From assembly GCF_014652375.1 (NCBI RefSeq), contig NZ_BMYR01000004.1, positions 248,001 through 312,000 of the forward strand: 64,000 nucleotides of DNA, read 5' to 3'. Shown one piece after another: positions 19,318-28,304 of this stretch (positions are counted from its first letter, which is position 1; every line of letters begins with the position of its first letter). The notes under the pieces were generated by a model, which had not been told where the DNA came from, did no database searches, and was given only the letters and a program-made list of their open reading frames with translations. This DNA is from Alishewanella tabrizica. GTDB lineage: Bacteria > Pseudomonadota > Gammaproteobacteria > Enterobacterales > Alteromonadaceae. The translations under genes were made by a program, and so were the position numbers.

Positions 19318-19893
19318 CTAGGCGAGGCGCGGATCGCTTTCAGCAACGCCGAAATGGTGTTGATGCATGTTTACACAGGCCAGCAAAGCAGGATATGCAT
19401 CCACTTCAAGCAATTCTCTGTAGATAACCCAATCCATTAAACTGAATAAGGCCATAGTAGGATAATGCCATTGGTCAAATTCATGATTGGCCGCCTGTTG
19501 CTCTAAAACAAACATAGAGGCAGCAATACGCTCTTTTTGCGCATTAAAAAATAGACGATCTTCATTCGTATCCAAGCCGCTGCGCTGACATAGAAATAAT
19601 GAAACCAAAGAATCATTCACCGCATTGATTAAGGTTAATTGATTTTCTTGATACCAACTTAAAGGAGGTAATGCCATCTGTGCGGCTATATAACGATAAA
19701 TCACGCCCGAATCGAAAATAACCTGTTGGTTATCTTCTAACATTGGTATTTTCAGTGTTGGATTAAGATCTAGTAGTTTCTGACGATCTTCTTCTGCAAA
19801 AATCTGCATATTTTCATAGTGATAAGGTTGTTCAGCTAATAGTAAGCGTATACGACGAACATAAGGTGAAGTTTGTGAGCCATAGAGTTTCAT
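19318..19893 (-). CDS. Glutathione S-transferase family protein
   Basis: A 191-residue protein with the two-domain glutathione transferase form. The N-terminal thioredoxin-like domain begins MKLYGSQTSPYVRRIRLLLAEQ, similar to E. coli YibF, and contains the cis-proline LKIPML and the glutathione-contact DSGVIYRYI (residues 58-67 or so). A helical C-terminal domain follows. Substrate is unknown. Two ATGs stand side by side at 19896 and 19893; AAGG is three bases from the first and six from the second, so I use the second. It is monocistronic. Confidence 0.88.
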   Translation of the reverse strand: MKLYGSQTSPYVRRIRLLLAEQPYHYENMQIFAEEDRQKLLDLNPTLKIPMLEDNQQVIFDSGVIYRYIAAQMALPPLSWYQENQLTLINAVNDSLVSLFLCQRSGLDTNEDRLFFNAQKERIAASMFVLEQQAANHEFDQWHYPTMALFSLMDWVIYRELLEVDAYPALLACVNMHQHHFGVAESDPRLA

Positions 19894-19947
19894 CATTATC
19901 CTTATTGCATCTGAGTTAAAAATACATCTAAATTTGCGGAGGCTTTA

Positions 19948-19977
19948 TTGCCAAGCTATGCAGTTTTACTGCATAAT
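19948..19977 (+). promoter_or_regulatory. Strong promoter with no protein gene behind it
   Basis: TTGCCA (19948-19953) and CATAAT (19972-19977) match the sigma-70 hexamers at five of six bases each, 18 bases apart. It points rightwards into a region with no plus-strand gene, ending in a terminator at 20012-20035. Confidence 0.45.
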
Positions 19978-19983
19978 AATAAC

Positions 19984-20035
19984 GCTTCATTTTTGCTTTA
20001 TAAGCTTTTCTGCCCACGCCTTGCGTGGGCTTTTT
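19984..20035 (+). ncRNA. Candidate short RNA between the GST gene and dcd
   Basis: Downstream of the promoter at 19948-19977 the plus strand has about 50 bases that end in a good intrinsic terminator. Both neighbouring genes (glutathione transferase and dcd) run on the minus strand, so neither needs a plus-strand terminator. No start codon with a ribosome binding site opens a reading frame in it. Its start site is inferred as 7 bases after the -10. It could be a small regulatory RNA or a remnant. Confidence 0.35.
20012..20035 (+). terminator. Orphan plus-strand terminator
   Basis: An 8-bp stem (20012-20019 with 20023-20030), a 3-base loop and TTTTT. On the minus strand the stem is followed by AGAAAAG, so it is not a normal dcd terminator. 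Confidence 0.7.
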
Positions 20036-20117
20036 AATTTAAGTGGCTGCGCACAATCTGCCACACTTAAACGCACTGAAGTATAAAAAACAGCGTACTT
20101 AGCCATGCTCAAAAGGG

Positions 20118-20711
20118 TTATGTTCCTTTGTCATCATGGCTAATGCGGCTTGCCACTGCCCCTGTTTGTTGTTGGTATTTGGCATCTGTTCGTTTGTTAT
20201 AGGGCCGATCCGCAGGACCTGTCATTAATTCAAAGTTTAACGCGCCAATTTTCATGTTTGGACGCAGCGCTAATGGCAATTTACCGCTGTTATAAAACTC
20301 TAAAACAATATTCCCTGACCAACCTGGATCAATCCGGTGCGCAGTAACATGCACCATCAAGCCTAAACGTGCCAAGGATGAACGTCCATCTAGCCAGCCC
20401 ACAATATCATCTGGTAAGGTGACCGATTCTAATGTCACCCCCAAGGCCAACTCGGCTGGATGCAAAATAAATACGCCATCCTCGGCTAACACAATCTCAT
20501 CACTCATTACCGAATTAAGTGCGGCATCAACTTGCGCGCGTGGCCCGCTTAAATCGATAAACGGGGCAGCATGCGCCTGAAAAACGCGAAACTTATTCCC
20601 TAAGCGAATATCAACACTGACCCCGCTAATCATATCGGCATCTGGCAAGGGGCTAATCCGAATTTTATTTTCTGCCATGTAACGTTCAATATCGCGGTCA
20701 CATAATCTCAT
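20118..20711 (-). CDS. dcd: dCTP deaminase
   Basis: Deaminates dCTP to dUTP for dTTP synthesis. The 197-residue protein starts [12 protein letters not shown] and has the [13 protein letters not shown] strand, the [11 protein letters not shown] loop and the nucleotide-binding motif [22 protein letters not shown] with its catalytic Glu region at [12 protein letters not shown] trimeric cytosolic enzyme. Its ATG is two bases after the mrp stop, so it is translated from the mrp-dcd transcript, an arrangement also seen in other gammaproteobacteria. Confidence 0.97.
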   Translation of the reverse strand: MRLCDRDIERYMAENKIRISPLPDADMISGVSVDIRLGNKFRVFQAHAAPFIDLSGPRAQVDAALNSVMSDEIVLAEDGVFILHPAELALGVTLESVTLPDDIVGWLDGRSSLARLGLMVHVTAHRIDPGWSGNIVLEFYNSGKLPLALRPNMKIGALNFELMTGPADRPYNKRTDAKYQQQTGAVASRISHDDKGT

Positions 20712-20713
20712 CT

Positions 20714-21724
20714 TTAGTCATCCGTTATCATTATTTCAACCGAAGTGTGCTCCGGTACATCACCACTTAATCGTTGTAACAACGCCAAGCTAATCGTTTG
20801 ATATAAAGTATTCATGGCTTCGTCACCTTTATCAAGCGCTACGCCCGAATCGGCTTGTAAGCGTATCGCACTTTGTAAGGGTAATTGCCCCAATACCGGC
20901 ACGTGATAACGCTCAGCTAAATGCAAGCCCCCAGCGGTACCAAAAACATCGTCTTGAGCACCACAACTAGGGCATACATAAAAACTCATATTTTCAACAA
21001 GGCCAAGCAGCGGAATATTGACCTGTTGAAACATGGTGATGGCTTTTTTTGCATCTGCTAGAGCCAAATCTTGTGGGGTAGTCACCACAATAGCACCAGT
21101 AACCGGTAGTTTTTGCGACAAGGTTAATTGAATATCCCCAGTACCTGGTGGCATATCAATCAATAATACATCCAAGTCAGGCCACACTGTTTCATTAATC
21201 AATTGCAGTAGCGCTTGGCTGGCCATTGGTCCCCGCCATACTGAGGCCTGTTCAGGATCAACTAAAAAGCCTATAGATTGCAACACAACGCGATGCTGTC
21301 GTAATGGGAGCATGAGCTTATTATCTGGTGATGTCACTTTGTGTCCTTGCAAGCCAAAGAGTGTGGGAACCGAGGGGCCATAAATATCGGCATCCAATAA
21401 CCCTGTTCGCACACCTTTTGCCGCCAACGCCATCGCCAAATTTGCTGCTGTGGTTGATTTTCCCACCCCGCCTTTACCCGACGCGATCAACACAACACAC
21501 TGTATACTTTTAAAGGCCGGCGGCTTCAGTCGAATATTTTCACAGCAAGCGGTAATACTGTCTAAAACTGTCTGCTTTTCAACAGAAGCTCCGCCAGCGA
21601 CAGGTTCGCCAAATGCTGATGAGGTAATGGCCGAGAGTTCGGTATGGGCAGCCGATGGCGCCTGCTGCAATACCTTATCCCGCTGGGCGATTGTCGCTGC
21701 TGATTTTTTCAACCAATTGAACAT
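20714..21724 (-). CDS. mrp: Iron-sulfur cluster carrier Mrp/ApbC
   Basis: P-loop ATPase that carries and delivers Fe-S clusters. The 336-residue protein has a short N-terminal region, a deviant Walker A motif [16 protein letters not shown] (about residue 81), [10 protein letters not shown], the Walker B-type DMPPGTGD, and the cluster-binding CPSC pair in [13 protein letters not shown]. The N-terminal MIP18-like domain of longer homologues is reduced here. ATG 21724 has TGGAG five bases upstream and beats a longer frame to 21766. It is divergent from metG, as in E. coli. Confidence 0.95.
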   Translation of the reverse strand: MFNWLKKSAATIAQRDKVLQQAPSAAHTELSAITSSAFGEPVAGGASVEKQTVLDSITACCENIRLKPPAFKSIQCVVLIASGKGGVGKSTTAANLAMALAAKGVRTGLLDADIYGPSVPTLFGLQGHKVTSPDNKLMLPLRQHRVVLQSIGFLVDPEQASVWRGPMASQALLQLINETVWPDLDVLLIDMPPGTGDIQLTLSQKLPVTGAIVVTTPQDLALADAKKAITMFQQVNIPLLGLVENMSFYVCPSCGAQDDVFGTAGGLHLAERYHVPVLGQLPLQSAIRLQADSGVALDKGDEAMNTLYQTISLALLQRLSGDVPEHTSVEIMITDD

Positions 21725-21851
21725 TATTACTCCAAAACTCAGAAAAACAGGCATTTTTCCCAGCAATCACGCTTTGCCGGATGCGATTTTATGGTGGCTA
21801 TAGTATCATTACCTCACATATTTTCAGTTATTTATGCAAGAGCAATTACCC

Positions 21852-23906
21852 ATGTCAACACGGAAAATTCTGATCACCAGCGCGTTACCCTATGCCAATG
21901 GCCCTATCCATCTTGGTCATTTACTGGAGTATATCCAAACCGACATTTGGTCTCGTTTTCAGAAAGCCCGTGGACATGAGTGTTTTTATGTCTGTGCTGA
22001 TGATGCTCATGGCACGCCTATTATGTTAAAAGCGCAGCAACAGGGTATTACGCCAGAAGAGATGATCGCCAAAACCAAAGTTGAACACATGGCTGATTTC
22101 GCTGACTTTGCCATTGCCTTTGATCATTATCACTCGACTCATAGTGAAGAAAATCAATTTTTTGCCAATCAAATTTATCAACGTTTACATGCGGCTGGCC
22201 ACATTAAGCGTAAAACCATTAGTCAGTTATATGATCCCCAAAAAGAAATGTTTTTACCGGATCGTTTTGTAAAAGGCGATTGCCCCAAATGCGGTGCCTT
22301 AGATCAAAATGGTGACAGTTGTGATGTGTGTGGTGCAACCTACAGCCCAACCGAAGTGAAAAATCCACGTTCGGTGGTGTCGGGCGCTACCCCTGTATTA
22401 AAAGACAGTGAACACTATTTCTTTGATTTACCCGCTTTTGCCGACATGCTGCAACAGTGGACCCGCAGCGGTGCCTTGCAAGATGAAATGGCGAATAAGC
22501 TGCAAGAATGGTTTAAAGATGGCCTACAAATGTGGGATATCAGTCGCGATGCCCCTTATTTTGGATTTGAAATACCCGGCGCTCCCGGTAAATTCTTCTA
22601 TGTTTGGTTAGATGCGCCAATTGGATATTTAGCAAGCTTTAAACATCTGTGCGATAAAATTGGGCTTGATTTCGACAGTTATTGGGCCGTTGATGCCGAT
22701 GCCGAGGTCTATCATTTTATCGGTAAAGATATCATTTACTTTCACAGCTTGTTCTGGCCAGCCATGCTTGAAGGCGCAGGTTATCGTAAACCTAGTGCCA
22801 TTTTCGCCCACGGTTTTGTCACGGTTAATGGCGCTAAAATGTCAAAATCGCGCGGTACCTTTATTAAAGCCCGTACCTATTTAGATAACTTAGATCCAGA
22901 ATACCTACGCTATTATTTTGCATCGAAGCTAAGTAGCAGCATTACCGACTTAGATCTCAATCTGGATGATTTCACGCAAAAAGTGAATGCCGACTTAGTC
23001 GGGAAAGTGGTTAATATTGCCAGCCGTTGTGCCGGCTTTATTACTAAACGTTACGATGGTCAACTCGCTGCCACCTTAGCGGAGCCAGCATTGTTTGCCG
23101 ACTTTATTAGTGCTGGTGAGAGCATTGCACAAAGTTACGAGCATCGCGAGTTTGCCAAAGCCATTCGCGACATCATGGCGTTAGCCGACAAAGCCAATCA
23201 ATACATTGATGCCAAAGCACCTTGGGTGCTGGTAAAAGAGGCGTCGACACAACAGGAAGCGCATGCCGTGTGCTCCATGGGATTAAATCTATTCCGCGTT
23301 TTAATGCATTATTTAAAACCCGTATTGCCAAAAATGGCGGCCGATACTGAAGCCTTTTTAAATACCGAACTGCTTTGGAGTAACTATCAAACACCGCTAT
23401 TGGCACATGCCATAAACCCCTTTAAAGCGCTAATGCAGCGAGTTGATCCGGTAAAAGTACAAAATATGGTGGTCGCCTCTACCGAGAATTTGCAGCCAAC
23501 GGCGCAAATCCCTTCCACTTCAGCCGCGGTGATTCCCCCAACAGCATCCACCATAGCAGAGCGGGAGCCGATTAGTGAGACCATCAGCATAGACGATTTT
23601 GCCAAAATCGATTTACGCATTGCACGTATTGTGGCCGCTGCGTCCGTTGACGGGGCAGATAAGCTTGTGCAATTAACCTTAGATATTGGCGCTGGTGAGA
23701 CACGTCAGGTGTTCGCAGGGATCAAAGCCGCTTACAGTCCTGAGCAGTTAGTTGGACGGCAAACCGTGATGGTTGCCAACCTCGCGCCACGAAAAATGCG
23801 CTTTGGTCTTTCTGAAGGAATGGTATTAGCTGCTGGCCCAGGCGGTAGCGATATTTTCCTACTAAGCCCAGACGAGGGTGCGTTGCCGGGTATGCGTGTA
23901 AAATAG
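21852..23906 (+). CDS. metG: Methionine--tRNA ligase
   Basis: Charges tRNA-Met in the cytosol. The 684-residue protein (E. coli 677) has the class I signature [10 protein letters not shown] (about residue 15), a zinc knuckle with [18 protein letters not shown], the KMSKS loop (AKMSKSRGT), and a C-terminal EMAP/OB-fold tRNA-binding domain (about 575-684) that begins [16 protein letters not shown] 21852 is chosen since AAGAG (21838-21842) lies 9 bases upstream, while ATG 21834 has no binding site. A TATAGT -10-like hexamer lies at 21799-21804. Confidence 0.97.
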   Translation: MSTRKILITSALPYANGPIHLGHLLEYIQTDIWSRFQKARGHECFYVCADDAHGTPIMLKAQQQGITPEEMIAKTKVEHMADFADFAIAFDHYHSTHSEENQFFANQIYQRLHAAGHIKRKTISQLYDPQKEMFLPDRFVKGDCPKCGALDQNGDSCDVCGATYSPTEVKNPRSVVSGATPVLKDSEHYFFDLPAFADMLQQWTRSGALQDEMANKLQEWFKDGLQMWDISRDAPYFGFEIPGAPGKFFYVWLDAPIGYLASFKHLCDKIGLDFDSYWAVDADAEVYHFIGKDIIYFHSLFWPAMLEGAGYRKPSAIFAHGFVTVNGAKMSKSRGTFIKARTYLDNLDPEYLRYYFASKLSSSITDLDLNLDDFTQKVNADLVGKVVNIASRCAGFITKRYDGQLAATLAEPALFADFISAGESIAQSYEHREFAKAIRDIMALADKANQYIDAKAPWVLVKEASTQQEAHAVCSMGLNLFRVLMHYLKPVLPKMAADTEAFLNTELLWSNYQTPLLAHAINPFKALMQRVDPVKVQNMVVASTENLQPTAQIPSTSAAVIPPTASTIAEREPISETISIDDFAKIDLRIARIVAAASVDGADKLVQLTLDIGAGETRQVFAGIKAAYSPEQLVGRQTVMVANLAPRKMRFGLSEGMVLAAGPGGSDIFLLSPDEGALPGMRVK

Positions 23907-23928
23907 ATTATTGTTAAGAGGTAAAAGG

Positions 23929-25440
23929 ATGTCTTCACCATTTCGTAGTTTTTCGTCGCTGTTTTCTACCACCTTAATTATGGTGTTAGGCGCCGGCTTA
24001 CTCACCACCTATCTGGCCTTGTCATTGGCCAGAGATGGCGTAGAACAACTGTGGATCGGTGGCATGATGTCCGCTTACTATTTTGGCTTAGTGGTGGGCT
24101 CTAAAGTCGGCCACCGTTTAATTGCCCGAGTAGGCCATATTCGATCCTTTGTGGCCAGCGCCGGTATTGTTACCGCATCGGCGTTGTGTCATGCATTGAC
24201 CGAGAGTTTAGAACTTTGGCTATTTTTGCGGGTTGTTGTTGGCACAGGCATGATGTGCCAATATATGGTTTTGGAAAGTTGGCTAAACGAACAAGCTGAG
24301 AGTAATCAGCGCGGTACTGTATTTGCAGGCTATATGATTGTGTCCTATCTTGGGATGGTCGGTGGTCAAACCGTACTTTCATTTTTCCCAGAATTAGGCT
24401 TACAACCTTTACTGCTGGTAGGGATTTGTTATGCATTGTGTATCGTGCCGATCGCCTTAACACGCCGTATTCACCCGCAACCGTTACACCCTGCCCCGTT
24501 AAAAATTCTCACATTTTGGCGCAAAGTGCCACAGTCTTTAACCACGATTTTAATTGCAGGCGGTATCTCTGGTTCTTTTTATGGCCTAGCGCCCGCCTTT
24601 GCCGCGGGTACGGGGTTAAGCAATGCTGAAGTTGCGACCTTTATGTCGACAACTATTTTAGCGGGTTTACTGGCACAATGGCCTATGGGTAAGCTCTCAG
24701 ATCGTATTCCACGCAGCAGGTTGCTACGCATTAATAGTGCGCTACTGGGCTTGTTGGTATTGGCCATATCCTTATTGCCATTAGCGGGTCCACTTTTGAT
24801 TGGTGCCACATTTTGCTTCGGCATTTTAGCCTTTACGCTTTACCCCCTCGCCACCGCGCTGGCTAATCAAAATATTGAACAACCCGAGCGTGTCGCGTTA
24901 TCGGCAACCATTTTACTGACCTTTGGCATAGGCGCGACCATAGGCCCATTAATTGCCTCCCTTGTGATGCAGTTACTTGGTAACAGTATGTTGTATCTGT
25001 ATATGGCTGTATGCTGCTTCATCCTCTTTGTTCGACTTACTCGTGTAAACTATAACCAGAAAACAGCAAAAAAATTATTGGCGCAACAACATTCCTCAGA
25101 TTATCAGCTGGCCTCTGGTGATTTAGTGTCTTCACCTTTAGCGGCTGCCTTGGATCCACGCGTCGATGAGGAATTAGTGCAACAACAAATGCGTGATGAG
25201 CCGGTTGTGGACACCGCTTCGCCAGATAGCACTGATGGACCTTATCAAAGCCCTAATACGAAATACGGAAATGAATTCAACACGGAACACCGTGCAGAGC
25301 CGTCATCAACAACAGAATCATCTACCGGCACTCTCCAAGAAACCGTACCTGATCATATCGCCACGGAGCACGCTGCAGAAAACGCGTCTGAGAACGCGCC
25401 AGTAGAGCCAGATATTTCGCTTCAAGACAAAAAGCCATAA
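23929..25440 (+). CDS. MFS permease with long acidic C-terminal tail
   Basis: Major facilitator superfamily transporter of 503 residues, similar in its core to the YcaD branch. Twelve hydrophobic segments fill about residues 8-380; GSKVGHRLIARVGHIRS is the loop 2-3 signature and GKLSDRIPRSRLLRIN the equivalent in the second half. The remaining roughly 120 residues are hydrophilic, rich in Glu, Ser, Thr and Asn, and likely disordered in the cytoplasm; YcaD stops near 382. The start at ATG 23929 has AGAGG 8 bases upstream; an in-frame TTG at 23911 is the alternative. Only 22 bases follow the metG stop, so it is probably co-transcribed. Substrate unknown. Confidence 0.87.
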   Translation: MSSPFRSFSSLFSTTLIMVLGAGLLTTYLALSLARDGVEQLWIGGMMSAYYFGLVVGSKVGHRLIARVGHIRSFVASAGIVTASALCHALTESLELWLFLRVVVGTGMMCQYMVLESWLNEQAESNQRGTVFAGYMIVSYLGMVGGQTVLSFFPELGLQPLLLVGICYALCIVPIALTRRIHPQPLHPAPLKILTFWRKVPQSLTTILIAGGISGSFYGLAPAFAAGTGLSNAEVATFMSTTILAGLLAQWPMGKLSDRIPRSRLLRINSALLGLLVLAISLLPLAGPLLIGATFCFGILAFTLYPLATALANQNIEQPERVALSATILLTFGIGATIGPLIASLVMQLLGNSMLYLYMAVCCFILFVRLTRVNYNQKTAKKLLAQQHSSDYQLASGDLVSSPLAAALDPRVDEELVQQQMRDEPVVDTASPDSTDGPYQSPNTKYGNEFNTEHRAEPSSTTESSTGTLQETVPDHIATEHAAENASENAPVEPDISLQDKKP

Positions 25441-25449
25441 CAGCAACCC

Positions 25450-25519
25450 AAAAAAACAGGGCGGTTAAGTTAGCACACTTAAGTAAGTCAGCAGACTTAA
25501 ACGCCCTTGTGCCCTGTTT
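25450..25519 (-). terminator. Large branched terminator of the 25.6-27.1 kb gene
   Basis: On the minus strand this region ends in GCCCTG followed by seven T residues. Several pairings compete: an outer 9-bp stem (25454-25462 with 25511-25519), two inner perfect 6-bp hairpins (25465-25470/25477-25482 and 25484-25489/25494-25499), and an alternative 13-bp stem with one mismatch. Any of these can release polymerase for the minus-strand gene. Confidence 0.7.
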
Positions 25520-25628
25520 ACCCGCAATCCGGTTTTCAGCGTCTTAGCGCATTGCTAGCAAACTGGGTGAACTAGACACTGGCTGTAAAAAGAACTGAAC
25601 ACTCTACACAGCCAGTTACGACGTAAAA

Positions 25629-27098
25629 TCAGTTTTGCAGCGTCACTGCTTTATTCCATAAGTTTTGATTTTTTTGATTTAAAAAATAATCGTTGGGGTG
25701 CCAAGAACGGGGAATAAGTGGCGAAGACATTCGCTCTTCAAAGTTATAAACCAATTTTCGTAAAATCTCTAATAAGCGCTCTTCGGGTACGATCTCTAAT
25801 TTACGGCGCGCCTGCGGAAAGTACAAATTATTCTCCACACTCAAAACACAGCCACGGGCCGATGCTTGATACGTTAAGCTATAGGTCACGATACGACAGA
25901 GCGCTTTTTTAAATTCAGGCGGATATAACCCGGTCACAATAGCGTACTCGTAACGTTCCATATCGTTGCCGTCAGAATCTTTGGGAATATAAGGAATACC
26001 AAACCCCTGCGGAAACATCCCCACAATTTTTAAAAAAGCGTCGACACTTTGCTGGCTTAGGCGCCCCAATTCGGCACTTTTTTCAAGCGCTAAGGCCGCT
26101 TTGGGTAAGTCTTCATAATTATAATTATGCTTAGTAGAAAGCACCATGGCGGTATAAACTTGAGGGATTTTCAAGACATTCCCGATACCATGCTGCGGCT
26201 TAGCGGCCTGTTTTAGCAATAATAACAGTAATTCACGTTTTTCTAGCTCAGATTGTAAAAACCGATCACGTTCTTCTTTATCGCGGCCCATATACCGCCC
26301 GGTAGCCAAGGCTTGTTGCACATAGTTGATCGACTCACTGTAGCTGGTTTGCAAAAACGTGATACGTTCATCCGCCTCTAATTCACGGAACTCATCAAAA
26401 TTGCCTTCAGGGCCTTTTAAAATAGCTTGGCAAATAGGATGGCAACGGCCAATATCCTGCAAGATAGCCGCCATTAATACCGGTACATGCACATCATCAC
26501 GATATGGATGGTATGGAGTCTCATCACTGTAAGGTAACGTCTTACTTTCTTCGTAACGAGCCATAATAAAAGGATGATCGACTAACCCATCCATAACCAG
26601 TCGATCTAATAGACGCACACTTAATACAGCTTTGTACAAATGACGGGCTTTTTGGTTTTCTTTGGTGATATGTTTACCACGGGTGGGACAAATGAGTTGA
26701 ATGGTTCCCAGCATTTTGGCCGAGTACGTATTGGTCTCAGCAAAACTATCACCTTGACATAACGATAAAATATCACGGCAAAGCTGCTGTAAGTCCATGT
26801 AACGCTGGTATTTCTCTTCTTCAATCTTGTCTTCAAAGCTCTTATGCAGCGTTTCCGCTTGCTTTAAATGGCGACTGATCCCTGATTGTTCGCTTTTTTT
26901 GGATTGTTGCTGACGGTTCTCAAATAAAAAAACTTGCTGCTCAAGCTCCGCTTTTTGCTGTTGCCGTTCCTCTAGTCCAGCAAACCAATGCACCGCCTGT
27001 TCATACAGTGAATCTTGTAAAGGACTGTTATGATAAATACGTTCAATAAGACGTTGAATGACTTTTGCATAAGCGGCTTTACCGAAACTTAATGCCAT
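25629..27098 (-). CDS. Uncharacterised protein with decayed HD motif, HD-GYP-like layout
   Basis: A 489-residue soluble protein I cannot name. Residues 40-105 are a charged, Gln-rich coiled coil. At 205-220 VPVLMAAILQDIGRCHP has the form of an HD motif (HDIG) with Gln in place of the metal-binding His. Near 359-372 GMFPQGFGIPYIP and at 385-398 YAIVTGLYP resemble the barrel-like tail after the catalytic region of HD-GYP c-di-GMP phosphodiesterases. No HHE or GYP box is seen, so phosphodiesterase activity is unlikely. It stands alone, 109 bases after a quinone oxidoreductase gene. AAGGA is 11 bases upstream of the ATG. Function unknown; a sensing or scaffolding role is inference. Confidence 0.7.
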   Translation of the reverse strand: MALSFGKAAYAKVIQRLIERIYHNSPLQDSLYEQAVHWFAGLEERQQQKAELEQQVFLFENRQQQSKKSEQSGISRHLKQAETLHKSFEDKIEEEKYQRYMDLQQLCRDILSLCQGDSFAETNTYSAKMLGTIQLICPTRGKHITKENQKARHLYKAVLSVRLLDRLVMDGLVDHPFIMARYEESKTLPYSDETPYHPYRDDVHVPVLMAAILQDIGRCHPICQAILKGPEGNFDEFRELEADERITFLQTSYSESINYVQQALATGRYMGRDKEERDRFLQSELEKRELLLLLLKQAAKPQHGIGNVLKIPQVYTAMVLSTKHNYNYEDLPKAALALEKSAELGRLSQQSVDAFLKIVGMFPQGFGIPYIPKDSDGNDMERYEYAIVTGLYPPEFKKALCRIVTYSLTYQASARGCVLSVENNLYFPQARRKLEIVPEERLLEILRKLVYNFEERMSSPLIPRSWHPNDYFLNQKNQNLWNKAVTLQN

Positions 27099-27207
27099 AC
27101 TGTTTAATATCCTTTATCAAAAACAGTCTAAAAACCGTTACTAACACGACAAGAAGTGGTCAGGAATGGCGTAATTGTCAAAGCCCCTACCCCACGAAAA
27201 TCTGGAT

Positions 27208-28209
27208 CTAAAAACACAACACGAGTTTACCAATAGTATTATTACTGCTGAGTAACGCATGCGCAGCCTCGACGTCACTGGCAGCAAAAGTGGCATGTAA
27301 CACCGGCTGTAGCGTTTTGGCCTGCAGTGCGCTGGAAAAATCACGCATAAAATCGGCAGTTAACTGTTGTTTATACGCTCGATCACGGTTACGAAGTGTT
27401 GAAAACAAAAGGTGCCCACGTTTTTGAAACAACCCCGCTAAATCAAATTCTTTAATCATGCGTCCACCCATCATGGCGTACACAATTATTTTTCCATCCA
27501 ATGCCAGTAAACGGGTATTTGCTACTAAATAACTGCCTGCTACCGGATCTAAGATCAGATCACACCCTGTTGGCCAATGTTGATGCAATTGCGCTGCAAA
27601 ATCGTCTTCACGATAATTAATCGCAATATCTGCGCCTAATGCTAAACATGCAGCAGCTTTAACGTCAGATCCCACGGTGACAGCAACCTGTAAGCCTTTG
27701 GCTTTAGCCAGCATAATTGCTGAGGTACCCACGCCACTGGCGCCAGCGTGTAACAGTACGCGTTGCCCAGCACTGGCTTGTCCTATCGTAAACAGTAATT
27801 GATAGGCCGTTAAAAACGTTTCTGCCGTTGCCGCAGCCTGAGCCATTGACCATCCACTTGGCACATTTATCGCTTGTGATGCCGGTAGAATGACATACTC
27901 TGCGTAACCACCGCCATTTACTAAGCCAAATTTTGCTTGGCCAAGGTGTTCTGCCAAGGAGGCATCCCCCACCGCAACCACAATACCGGACGCTTCAAGG
28001 CCTAAAATATCACTATCGCCTTTAGGTGCGGGATAGCGTCCTTGGCGCTGCATTAAATCGGCGCGATTAATGCCCGCTGCTGCCGTCTTTAATAATAATT
28101 GACCAGGGGCAGGTTTTGGAACAGGTACAGTTTGCCAAGCTAATTGGCTACTTTTACCAGGATTAATGACCTGAACAGCTTGCATCACATCTGGAATTGT
28201 AAAATTCAT
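27208..28209 (-). CDS. Zinc-type alcohol dehydrogenase-like quinone oxidoreductase
   Basis: NAD(P)H-dependent quinone reductase of the medium-chain dehydrogenase superfamily, PIG3-like branch. The 333-residue protein has the GroES-like N-half (GINRADLMQRQGRYPAP), the NGGGYAEYVILPASQA segment and a Rossmann half with HAGASGVGTSAIMLAKAKG (about residue 148). The catalytic and structural zinc cysteines of alcohol dehydrogenases are absent, as usual for the branch. ATG 28209 has GGAG four bases upstream; a GTG at 28221 is the alternative. It is divergent from rlmI. Confidence 0.92.
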   Translation of the reverse strand: MNFTIPDVMQAVQVINPGKSSQLAWQTVPVPKPAPGQLLLKTAAAGINRADLMQRQGRYPAPKGDSDILGLEASGIVVAVGDASLAEHLGQAKFGLVNGGGYAEYVILPASQAINVPSGWSMAQAAATAETFLTAYQLLFTIGQASAGQRVLLHAGASGVGTSAIMLAKAKGLQVAVTVGSDVKAAACLALGADIAINYREDDFAAQLHQHWPTGCDLILDPVAGSYLVANTRLLALDGKIIVYAMMGGRMIKEFDLAGLFQKRGHLLFSTLRNRDRAYKQQLTADFMRDFSSALQAKTLQPVLHATFAASDVEAAHALLSSNNTIGKLVLCF

Positions 28210-28304
28210 ACGGCTCCACACCGACTTTCTAACGAATTTACTTTAGCTTTGTCGGGCTCTTCTCTAAAATGCGGACTTTAGTCTAGCACAGCGTATTTCA
28301 TAAC

